From Zygaena filipendulae (taxonomy: Eukaryota > Arthropoda > Insecta > Lepidoptera > Zygaenidae): a DNA stretch of 64,000 nt. Where the stretch lies: assembly GCA_907165275.2 (NCBI GenBank), contig OU015666.1, positions 6,974,001 through 7,038,000 on the forward strand, read 5' to 3'. A program made the position numbers and the translations under genes. Below the pieces are notes generated by a model. That model had not been told where the DNA came from. It was given only the letters and a program-made list of their open reading frames with translations, and did no database searches. Below are positions 10,201-25,092 of the stretch, piece by piece (positions within the stretch are counted from its first letter, which is position 1; every line of letters starts with the position of its first letter).

Positions 10201-13200
10201 GTCCTACTAATTCCTACTTCCTATTAATATTACAAACGCGAAAGTTTATAAGATTGTATGGATGGATGGATGTTTGTTACTGTTTCACACAAAAACTACT
10301 GAATGGATTTAAATGAAACTTTACAATAATATAGCTTATACATCAGATTTACACATAGGGTACTTTTATCCCAGAATTCCCGCGGGAACTCTGAAATTAA
10401 CGCGGGTGAAACCGCGGGGCACAACTAGTCATTTATAAGACCCTGTATCATTTTTATTATAATATTTACTTCACCCAACAGTCAAAGTTACCTGGATTCT
10501 CTAGAGTAAAACAATAAATATGGACTTGATCAAATATATGTATTAGGTATGTACCTTGGTAAAGGAGCATTATTAGCCCTTTGTCTAGTGCCCACAGCGG
10601 AGTTAATTTTCTCGACATTGACCGGCACACCCAGAGCGTTCTGTAATGAAAATTGTGTCGAATATTATGGATATCAAAATTACGTCGAAACCTATTTATG
10701 TTAATTGATAGAATCCCTTTTTAGCAGATTTTTAAAAAAACGTGGTAAAAACTGTTGAACTTGCACCATAATCATATAATATGTTAGCCTTTGTGGGCTA
10801 CTACACTGATTTCGTCTATGTAGGTACATCGGTATGTATGTTTGTATGTATGTTTGTTCACATACTTCTCAGACACTAGAAATCTGATTGTAGTCACACT
10901 TTTTTACCCTATTAAGTACCTACTTTTAAACTTATACCCAGTATAGTTATTAAAACGAAACAGAAATCAAGTGTATAATACTTTTTAGTATAAAATTACC
11001 TTAAATCAAGTTGCAACATACTCATACAATCATTAAAATGAACCGTGGCGACTCACGAATACGTTGACGACCGCCGTGGCTCCGCAGGCGGACGTGCCGA
11101 TCTGTGTGGCCTGCCGCTCGCACGCCTCGCGCTCCGACCACACCATGCAGCGCGGGGGCTCCGCGCACACCACCGCCGCCGCCTCACCGGAACCACCCGC
11201 TTCACCCGTGCAATGATTCTATGCACACACACACACACACACACACACACAATTTAAATCCTTCACAAAACAAAGATATAGTTTTTATTACTCTAAAGTT
11301 AAAACAACTATCGGCGACATAGGGTATTTTTTATTCCAGAATTCTCACGGGAACTCCGAAATTGCCGCGGGTGGGAATTCCGGGATAAAGTAGCCTATAT
11401 CCTTCTCTGTACCTCTGAAAATGTGTGTGCAAAATTTCGTGGTGATTGGTCGATTGGAGTCGTTTAGCCGCGAAAGCATAACAAACAAAAAAACTCACTT
11501 TCACATTTATAATATTAGTTAGGATTATCGTCCACATCCAAACATACAAACTTTACCTCTACCTAATATTAGTGTAGCTTGAATGGATGGACAGTTTGAA
11601 ACTCTTACCTCCAATATATTATTTGATGAAGTCACTAAAGCTTTACTTTTAAAACCGCTTCTGTAATGGTACAGTCTAGTCTCTACCTGCACTGTTACTG
11701 GTTCACTCTTGATTTAAATATTATTATTTATTTATCCTACTAATATTATAAATGTGAAAGTGTGGATGTTTGGATGTTTGTTACTCAATCACGCAAAAAC
11801 GGTTAAACGGATTTGGATGAAATTTGGCATGCACATTGTCAGGGGTACAGAGAAGGACATAGGGTACTTTTTATCCCGTAATTTCCGCGGGAACTCCGAA
11901 ATTACCGCGGGTGAAACCGCGGGGCACAGCTAGTTGTTCATAAAAATTAATTTTTGAGCACAATATATTTCTTACCACAGAAGGTACTTCATGTGACTCA
12001 TTTTCCGATTTAGCCTTCTCTGCCAACAATCTCTTTGCCATGTTGTGGTGAAATAATGTTGAAGACAAATTTGCAGAGTCGAATGTTGGTTGTTCACCCT
12101 GATTAATTTGATATGCATGAGAGGTTTCTGGATGCTCCTCTTCATCTGTAAGATAAATTAACATCTATTTTTATATTTGATAATTTACACTGCATTGAGT
12201 TTCGGAATTCCTGCAGGAACTATATTTTTCTGAAATAAAAGTGGCCTAAGTTATTTCTTACCAGCTATCTACCAGTGAAAGTCCTGTTAAAATCGATCCA
12301 GCCGTTTCAGAGATTAGCCGGACAAACAGACAGACAGACAAAAATTTAAAAAATTGATTTATTTATGTAAGTACTGTATATACTTTCGTATGCAGTTATT
12401 GAAAAGCTGTTAATTTGGAATTACGAACAGACACTTAAATTTTATTTATATATTGTATAGAATTGTATAGATTTGCAACTGAATCTATGGGTATTTAATA
12501 TTTTTTTATGTAAAAGACTAAATAGATTTGACAATAAATTACACATATTCAAACAATCAACTAAAATCTTATAAGTTCCTTTTCATTCAATGTTTTTTTT
12601 TGTGTAACAACATTATATCTACAATACATTCTATCATATGTCAATGATATTACTTTATTCTCATGCTAGTCTAGTCACAACAGAAACTAGAACTAAAGTG
12701 AAGTGAAGAATAAGTACATATTCTATTAGATCTCAATTTTGATCAAAGTCATTTTTGCAGTTGGATCCAAGAAATTGATACCAGTATGTAAGTACAAAGA
12801 GAAAGGGTCACAAGTAAGAGCTGCTTCTCTAGAATAAATATTACAAAGGTTAGCTCTGAAACAACCTATAATCTGATAACTATGATTATCTAATAATTAT
12901 GTTATACAGGCTTATTCAAAGTAGGGTATTCAACAGTTGAAAAATTATTAAAGCTTCAACTTACAGTTCAGTATTTCTCTGGGTGACACTAAATCACCAC
13001 TAGAAATATGGAGGTTAGTAGATGCAGTTGCCGTCCAATGAGACATTGTTCTCCTAACCAAAAGATGTTCACCTCTTGCATTCACATGTGTGATGTAAGG
13101 ACCATACAAATAAGTACTGTTAGTTTCTTTCACCTCTTCACTGTGTAGCTCCCTACTAGTCGATGGTGCATTGATGTGGTGACTGATTTCATTATGGACA

Positions 13201-14165
13201 TTCAGATTCATTGCCGGGTGGTGATTGTGATGTTGCCCTGGCAAATATTCTGGAGTAGTCCCCCTTATTAATGGCAAAATAGGTTCACTTTCTTCTGGCA
13301 TATTATTTGCAGCATCTAACTCAGCATCGGGAGTCGAATCATCTCCAGAATCAACCTCACATGAAGGACCAGGGTCAAAGTCCATTTCCAAAAAGTCCAT
13401 ATCAGGGCTCGAAGCACGAGATCCTTGCTGACGAACAGGTGCTGCTTGTTGTTGCCCAGGATACTTTGGTGGGTGGTTATCTAAAGGTAAACCCATATCC
13501 AAATTGAAAAATGAACTAGGCAGATCAGCTGAATGTTCTCCACCTCTGTAGGTATAAATACACCCATCTTCTGACCCTAAAGAGTAGTCATCATTACCTG
13601 TGTCACTTGAACTCTCCTCATCGTAATTTTGTTTATTCAACTTCAATGTTGATGGTCTTTTTCTATTTTCCTTGTAGCTGTTGTTCTCTGGAAAGGTATC
13701 ACACATACTGCTTTTTGAAGGAACATTGTAGTCACAGCTACTACTTGCATTCTCTGTGTACAGATTATGCTTTCGTTGTGATTCAGTTTCTTGATTCAAT
13801 TCTGACCGTTTATCACATTGACTGTCAACTTTGCTTGTGGAAGCTATAGCTATATCATTATGAGAATTACTGTTGCACAGTCCAGCGTCTCTGAAACATG
13901 TGTTACTACATTTCGAATTGTTTTTATCCTTCATATATGATTGATGATTCGACTCGTTGCTCTCGCTGCGACTTGGGTGCCATGCCGGGGGTTCATCCGG
14001 TGTTTCACGAAGAGAAGTGGCGTTATTAGACATTGTGCACACATTTCCAACACGGACATTTGCGGTGTGATTTATAGACGAACTAGTACTGTTAATCCTT
14101 TTATCAATATCATATTTCCCTTTGCTAGGAGTTGGATTTGTGCCTAAACCTTTATAAGGATCCAT
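7293..14165 (-). CDS. Uncharacterised conserved protein with C39-like cysteine-peptidase pattern (7 exons)
   Basis: Reverse-strand exons 14165-12965, 12145-11976, 11218-11057, 10640-10555, 9250-9093, 8362-8081 and 7588-7293 join in phase to 784 residues plus stop. I chose ATG at 14165; the longer open frame begins at a TTG. Residues 1-400 are Ser/Asn/acidic-rich and look disordered. Residues about 500-690 form a compact domain with SACGATA (Cys502), DAWHHQMV (His616/His617) and YLCNP (Asn632), matching the Cys-His-Asn/Asp order of papain-like C39 peptidases. The C terminus has a His-Ser stretch (about 705-722) and a proline run. The family resemblance is inferred from motifs; catalytic activity and substrate are unknown and I do not recognise the gene name. 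Exons 3 and 5-7 are strikingly GC-rich compared with exon 1. The gene is divergent from Rab2. Introns hold Helitron-like copies, a mariner-type MITE and a SINE. Confidence 0.8.
8466..8648 (-). mobile_element. tRNA-derived SINE in intron 6
   Basis: Reverse-strand copy of the SINE at 2168: the complements of the B box (GAACCCGGAAC area near 8590) and A box (GCCAATCGGGTCGTC near 8635) are present, as is the ACGTGG/CTTGATCCCA tail block. It lies between exons 6 and 5 of the C39-like gene. Confidence 0.55.
8881..9048 (+). mobile_element. Helitron-like 3' fragment
   Basis: Ends in a CGCGGGTGAAACCGCGGG hairpin followed by CAGCTAG before T. The 5' end is degraded. It lies upstream, in window coordinates, of exon 5 of the C39-like gene, about 45 bp from its donor. 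Confidence 0.55.
9392..9823. mobile_element. Tc1/mariner-type MITE (TA duplication)
   Basis: Inverted ends CAGGGTGTCAGAAAACC and a near-complement ending ACATCCTG are flanked by TA at 9390-9391 and 9824-9825. About 432 bp, no transposase. The outermost right sequence CCTGTATAAGCGAC is repeated at 9833-9846. Confidence 0.55.
9955..10201 (+). mobile_element. Helitron-like copy with duplicated 3' end
   Basis: Ends in GGGGGACAGCTAG. The terminal block with TTCCGCGGGACCTCCGAAAT is present twice in tandem (about 10107-10148 and 10151-10190). It abuts a second copy that starts at 10202. Confidence 0.55.
10202..10428 (+). mobile_element. Helitron-like copy, tandem partner
   Basis: Starts TCCTACTAATTCC directly after the CTAG of the previous copy and ends with an AACGCGGGTGAAACCGCGGG hairpin and AACTAG. 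Head-to-tail arrangement. Confidence 0.55.
11224..11250. repeat. (CA)n microsatellite at a splice acceptor
   Basis: A CA dinucleotide run of about 13 units. On the reverse strand it reads as TG repeats ending GCATAG, directly before exon 3 of the C39-like gene (11218), where a pyrimidine tract would normally be. Confidence 0.85.
11316..11524. mobile_element. Helitron-like rearranged copy (head to head)
   Basis: The left part reads a plus-strand 3' region (ACATAGGGTA, then CACGGGAACTCCGAAATTG). After GCCGCGGGTG it switches to the reverse complement of the same family, running to a TCCTAACTAATATTATAAA start on the minus strand. Looks like an inverted junction of two copies. Confidence 0.45.
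11735..11933 (+). mobile_element. Helitron-like element, full length
   Basis: Starts TCCTACTAATATTATAAA after A and ends ACCGCGGGGCACAGCTAG before T. It lies in intron 2 of the C39-like gene, 42 bp from the exon 2 donor. Confidence 0.7.
12180..12480 (-). repeat. Helitron-related remnant in intron 1
   Basis: Contains GAGTTTCGGAATTCCTGCAG, CAGCCGTTTCAGAGATTAGC and a tail (AAAAGCTGTTAATTTGGAAT) that recurs with the same order at 45955-46270, defining a second subfamily. Confidence 0.45.
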
Positions 14166-14399
14166 TTCTTTAAAACTCAATTGTAAATACGGTTTGCATT
14201 GAAAACATGTATTAGGTTAGAGAAAACAACACCAATTAAATAACAGAATTGGCTTCACTTGATGCAACTTATCACTAATGTTTATTTCACGGTATTTCAC
14301 TATTTTTACGGTACCTGGGTACGTTTTACAAGAAATAATGTTTCCAACATAAACAAATATCAAAACTTTTCCCCTTCCTGCATTGTATTGTATGATTTT

Positions 14400-14870
14400 T
14401 TTTTTATATAATTCTCCCCTTTCGGGAAAGGCAAGGGATTCTAGGTCCATACAGCCTGATCTGGTGTGTTTGTTTTCCATTTTCCTTTCTACAGGTTTTT
14501 CAAGGTTTCCCCCCCCCCCAAGGCTGACGCCAAGTCTAAATGTTTCTTCCCCGGGTCTTTAACATTGGTTGTCATTTCCAAAATTTTGGCCGAAGCCATG
14601 TCAAATCCAGTTAATATATCTAGTATATATCTGATACAGTTCCAATAATGAACTCGTAGATAGCTTTGTACGTCTGTTAGTTCTCCAATAGTTTAGTGAC
14701 ACAGCGCGGGATAAGGTCAGTTTTGCGATATATTTTGTGCTTTGCTTTGTGCAGCTCATCCATGATTTTTTTTTGGTGAACATCTTTTTGGACTCATTTG
14801 CCACTTTTTTTTGTTGTCTAGAACAGCGAAAGAGGAATTAAAATAATACCAAATACCTCGAGCTGTCAAG
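14400..14870. other. Repeat-rich spacer upstream of the C39-like gene
   Basis: Contains a fragment with CTCCCCTTTCGGGAAAGGCA (14414 onward), a C9 run near 14511 and no supported gene. The promoter of the reverse-strand C39-like gene is expected at about 14170-14400 but I see no diagnostic element. Confidence 0.35.
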
Positions 14871-14876
14871 TGTTAG

Positions 14877-15265
14877 CATTAGACGTTAGTTTTATTTTTC
14901 TTGTTTTACAAATTGTAGTTTATCATGGTTAATATTGTGTAAACGTGGTGAAATTTGCATAATAGTGGTCCACTAATGATGAACAGTGTATGGAAACAGT
15001 AAAATAAGTTGAAATGGGTGTTCGCTGGGAGATTATCGTTTTACTATATTATTATTACTTCCCACAGAGCGTCCTATTAAGGTTCAACTGTGAAGATTTG
15101 CTGCCAAAAGTTCCGGTAAAGCATCGAAATGCATCTCACCAACACCAATGCATTTCGATGTAAATAACTTCAAAATATATACCATTGAATTGGCTATATG
15201 GACTAAGTTTCCTTCCGCCTTCCCCGACCTTTCTAAAAGGGGAGAATATTTAAAAAAAAAATATT
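14877..15265 (-). repeat. Dispersed repeat, CTTTCGGGAAAGGCAA family, near full-length copy
   Basis: About 390 bp whose reverse complement matches the two copies at 60958-61630 in order: TTCTCCCC-type head, TACAGCCAATTCA block, GATGCATTTCGATG block, GCGCTTTGTGG block and AAGAAATAAAACTGACGTC tail. It has no ORF; the element class is not determined. Confidence 0.5.
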
Positions 15266-15383
15266 GCTTGACAACGCTTGACAACAATGTGTGACAATTT
15301 ATCTAGTTAGTTTGTGCTATGAGTTGAGTCCCTGTATTGTACAGCACCGGAAAAGGCGACACCGGAATGCACGACACGAGATT

Positions 15384-16453
15384 GGGGAACCAGGAATTCA
15401 CAACACGATAATGTACGACACTGGAATGTACAGCACTGGAATGCGCGACACTGGATTGTACGACACCGGAATGTACAGCACCGGAATTGGTGACACCGCT
15501 CCTATTGGTCGATGAAATCACGCCTCCTTTCTTTGTGCTCGTTTACGTTACTTACCTAAATACTGGGTCAAGTTATTGTCAAATACGGCACATATATTTT
15601 ATGTTAGATTTTTTGGTGATGATTATTAGGTTTCATGTTAGTGTTTATGCCCATTACGTTATTATGTTACAGTCTATAGGCAGGATAATCAAACAACGGA
15701 CCACTCTATATATTTTACTGTATAGACTTAGAGTACAATACACTAAATCTGGTCCCTTAGTTTACACCTTATAATTATTATTTCCACGAGCTATGTGCCC
15801 TGTACAGATTGTACAGATTATAAAAGTTACGAAAAGAAAGGAACCAAAACTGTATTAACTGGCGAACGGGAAGCGACTGGCGAGCGGTTAGCTTTGCCTG
15901 ATTTACGTCACCTTTCCTACACCTATCCTATAGTAGGTACTAGTGTGGCGATGATGCCACTATAAGCTATTTATTGAAATAAGTAAAAAGTAATGAGAAC
16001 ATTACTATCAAGGCCACATCATGAACAGATTTCAAAGTAGTATACCCGACATTCTTTATTAGGTTAGGTTCTTACTGATGACCAGGTCTCGCGAGCCGAG
16101 CGAGCGTAGCGAGCGTGCCGCGGTAGCGGCCGGCGATGCGCTAAAGACAAAATAAGGTGACATTTATTCGATTAATTCTTAGGTGTGACCACGAAGTTTC
16201 GATATATTATGCAAAAAAAAAGAATATAACAAGTTGAAACAATTCATTAAAGTGAAAAATAATAATTACGTTACTAAATATTACACTTGGACTTGTTATT
16301 TGAATTTCCATCAGATTTTGAGACAGTAACTACTAACTACCTACTACCTGCATTGTATTGAATACTACTAAATGGAGCACGAAGTCGGCTAGGCCATGAA
16401 ATCCGGTGTCGCCAATTCCGGTGCTGTACATTCCGGTGTCGTACAATCTCGTG
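15384..16453 (+). repeat. Left arm of foldback element
   Basis: Begins GGGGAACCAGGAATTCACAA and runs inward to GTACAATCTCGTG. Outside it, at 15328-15383, lies a 56-bp segment whose inverted copy forms the central loop. Confidence 0.8.
15419..15498. repeat. 15-bp minisatellite in foldback arm
   Basis: Five or more adjacent 15-bp units with the pattern TGTACRRCAC[T/C]GGAA; the matching array in the right arm is at about 17433-17550, and related units surround the centre at 16403-16550. Because 15 is a multiple of three, the array leaves artificial open frames. Confidence 0.75.
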
Positions 16454-16501
16454 TCGTGCATTCCGGTGTCGCCTTTTCCGGTGCTGTACAATACAGGGAC
16501 T

Positions 16502-17563
16502 CACGAGATTGTACGACACCGGAATGTACAGCACCGGAATTGGCGACACCGGATTTCATGGCCTAGCCGACTTCGTGCTCCGTTTAGTAGTATTCAATAC
16601 AATTCAGGTAGTAGGTAGTTAGTAGTTACTGTCTCAAAATCTGATGGAAATTCAAATAACAAGTCCAAGTGTAATATTTAGTAACGTAATTATTATTTTT
16701 CACTTTAATGAATTGTTACAACTTGTTATATTCTTTTTTTTTGCATAATATATCGAAACTTCGTGGTCACACCTAAGAATTAATCGAATAAATGTCACCT
16801 TATTTTGTCTTTAGCCTGATCCATGACCTGAGAGACCTGATCATCAGTAAGAACCTAACCTAATAAAGAATGTCGGGTATACTACTTTGAAATCTGTTCA
16901 TGATGTGGCCTTGATAGTAATGTTCTCATTACTTTTTACTTATTTCAATAAATAGCTTATAGTGACATCATCGCCACACTAGTAACTACTATAGGATAGG
17001 TGTAGGAAAGGTGACGTAAATCAGGCGAAGCTAACCGCTCGCCAGTCGCTTCCCGTTCGCCAGTTAATACAGTTTTGGTTCCTTTCTTTTCGTAACTTTT
17101 ATAATCTGTACAATCTGTATAGGGCACATAGCTCGTGGAAATAATAATTATAAGGTGTAAACTAAGGGACCAGATTTAGTGTATTGTACTCTAAGTCTAT
17201 ACAGTAAAATATATAGAGTGGTCCGTTGTTTGATTATCCTGCCTATAGACTGTAACATAATAACGTAATGGGCATAAACACTAACATGAAACCTAATAAT
17301 CATCACCAAAAAATCTAACATAAAATATATGTGCCGTATTTGACAATAACTTGACCCAGTATTTAGGTAAGTAACGTAAACGAGCACAAAGAAAGGAGGC
17401 GTGATTTCATCGACCAATAGGAGCGGTGTCACCAATTCCGGTGCTGTACATTCCGGTGTCGTACAATCCAGTGTCGCGCATATCTCTAAGTAGTTTGTGC
17501 GCGCATTACAGTGCTGTACATTCCAGTGTCGTACATTATCGTGTTGTGAATTCCTGGTTCCCC
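16502..17563 (-). repeat. Right arm of foldback element
   Basis: Begins CACGAGATTGTACGACACCG and ends TTCCTGGTTCCCC, the inverted copy of the left arm. Confidence 0.8.
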
Positions 17564-17573
17564 TATGAGTTGA

Positions 17574-17750
17574 CTATTCTAATTTCTAGTTTCTACACTG
17601 CAAAGCAGCACGTAGTGATTACCTTCTCTCTGCAAAGCAGCTGTGTGATTTCAAGATTTGCGTCTTTGTTTGTTGTAATTTTGGTAATTTTTGTAACTAA
17701 TTTTTTTTCGACTAATCTTAAAACATTTATTAGTGTTGAGAAGTGCGGAA
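17574..17750 (+). promoter_or_regulatory. Rab2 5' UTR / proximal promoter space
   Basis: Only 177 bp separate the foldback element from the Rab2 ATG. A CTGCAAAGCAGC word occurs twice (near 17596 and 17630). No clear TATA box; initiation site not determined. Confidence 0.35.
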
Positions 17751-23448
<5,698 letters not shown>

Positions 23449-23726
23449 GTGCAGCGCTGCACACGCTGAGGCGGGGCCTGCGACCACATCGCGCTGACCC
23501 GACCACAGGTGACGAACAGGTATTCTACACTGATGTTTTTCAACGTGTGGGTCGCGACCTACTGGCGTCACAAGAGGTCATTAAAAAAAACAATAAATTT
23601 AAAAATATAGATTGTATGGATTGAATATTTGTAACATAATGAAGTACATGAAAAAAAGAGGGGGTCGCGAGATATTATTTAATATAGGTACTAAAGTTTT
23701 GGTTAGCGAACTTGACTGCTACGCTA

Positions 23727-24138
23727 GCCCCCATAGCCAAGTTGTCAGTCTACGACCGGCATTGAAAATTAAGGCGTGGCGCCCACTATCGGTCGGCATC
23801 GGTATAACTCGGGCGCTTTACGGTGGCTTCGGGCGGCTTACGTCGGCTTCGGGCGCCTGAGAGCTGCTTCGGCAGTCGTAAGCACTCTTAAGGACGCCGA
23901 GACTGGTTTGGGTACCTTCCGCAAAACTAAATCCTTAGGTATGCTTATGACTGTCGAAGCCGCCGTAAGGCGCCCGAGCTGTATCGATGCTGAAAGATGA
24001 GCGCCGGGCTCAAGGAACGAATTGTCAGGTCACGTGGTCAAGTGAAATCGTCCTATCAAAAGTCAGATTTTTCGTGACATGACGACATTTCTTAGTTTTC
24101 TATTAACGACTACAGATAGGCAACTTGGCTAAGGGGGC
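23727..24138. mobile_element. Small foldback/MITE after Rab2
   Basis: Inverted ends GCCCCCATAGCCAAGTTG and CAACTTGGCTAAGGGGGC enclose about 410 bp. A related unit with GCCCCCTTGGCCAAGTTG and CTTGGCTATTGGGGC lies in HSD17B4 intron 8 at 46325-46492. No coding sequence. Confidence 0.5.
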
Positions 24139-24684
24139 AGGCGTCACGTCGCGGGTTCCCCGCGTTCGAATAAACATGTATATTGTATGTAATTTGATGC
24201 GTGTTTACCCCCAAGTCTGGGCGTTTAGTATGTCGGCATGCAGACTCGTGTGTGCGTGCGATTTTGCTATTTCTGAAGTTTTTAATAGTTCTCTAAACGT
24301 TTAAAGAAACCTGTCGAAATAGGACACGTGCGTAAAAAATAAAGTGTGAAATACTGAACTTTTCACCAGTAATTTTTTTAATTCGTAAATTTCATTTTTG
24401 TGTAAAGTGTCAAAAGTGACTTAGATATATTATTATTATTATTAAAATACAGTAGTATCCATAAAATAAGCCGCTATCGGCGTCTGTCTGTGTGTGCGCT
24501 TAGTTCTTCTGAACTATGTATATATGTTCAACTTTTGCTGCTGTTTTACTATCGTTTACAGAAAGAACTACAACTTCTGGAACACCAGAAGGTTTATATG
24601 TATAATATTATGGAGTTCGTATGTGAACTTCGAAATCGACATGGAATAAGCTTTTACACGATACGTTATATTTCCTTTTCGCGA

Positions 24685-25006
24685 CAATGGGCATGTTGAC
24701 TAATTTTTATTTTTTAGTCCGTCTTGTAGATTATTAAAAAATATTGGACACGTATTTTTTCTTTTTTTACGTAATCAAAAAATAACGGCGATATATTGAC
24801 TTGAAATTTCGCGTGACGTCACTATTCTGACAGTTTGTATGGCGGTTTTGCGGTTAGTGACGTCACGACCTAAACTTTAAAGCGCTTTATCTCTGTATAT
24901 TTTAATTTATTTAAAAAAGCAGAAAATACGTGTCTATTATTTTTTTATTTTCTAACTGACGGACTAATTAGAATTTTGATTTTCAATAGTAGTCAACATC
25001 CCTATT
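24685..25006. mobile_element. CRE-palindrome MITE, copy 4 (inverted)
   Basis: Inverted relative to copy 1: starts AATGGGCATGTTGAC and ends CAACATCCCTATT. TGACGTCA occurs at 24814-24821 and 24858-24865. Confidence 0.6.
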
Positions 25007-25092
25007 GTTAATGTATAATTAATAATTGCAGGAAAGGGACAGCTGTGTGCAACGGAAATGGGAACGTCACTTACTGCTCGCTGGATTCATAG

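Larger units (their letters stand above)
15317..17573. mobile_element. Foldback-type element with 1.06-kb inverted arms
   Basis: Two arms of about 1.06 kb (15384-16453 and 16502-17563) are near-perfect inverted copies around a 48-bp loop. Each arm tip carries a 15-bp tandem repeat of the type TGTACAGCACCGGAA / TGTACGACACCGGAA. The word CTATGAGTTGA is present on both outer flanks (15317-15327 and 17563-17573), an apparent 11-bp target duplication. Long inverted repeats built from short tandem repeats with a duplication near 9-11 bp recall Foldback/Mutator-like elements; that placement is inference. A 288-bp stretch (15487-15774 versus 17148-17435) translates identically in both arms. Local differences exist: a GAGCGTAGCGAGCG-containing block only in the left arm (about 16090-16138) and about 28 extra bp near 17481 in the right. 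The right end is 177 bp before the Rab2 ATG. Confidence 0.8.

Noticed and set aside
14166..14180. Upstream start of the C39-like protein at 14180
   Set aside because: The triplet at 14178-14180 is TTG on the coding strand; the first ATG is at 14163-14165.
15419..15498. CRISPR-like array
   Set aside because: Units are contiguous 15-bp tandem repeats without spacers, in a eukaryotic context.
15487..15774. 95-residue protein gene present twice (also 17148-17435 on the minus strand)
   Set aside because: Both copies lie in the inverted arms of a repeat; identity follows from the arms, and the translation shows no domain or codon-use signal.
16060..16075. Telomeric TTAGG repeats
   Set aside because: Only two units (TTAGGTTAGG) occur, within the foldback arm; not an array.
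24562..24617. GCFC/PAXBP1-type exon
   Set aside because: The helix-like peptide only loosely recalls that family and lacks its diagnostic residues, so I leave it unnamed.
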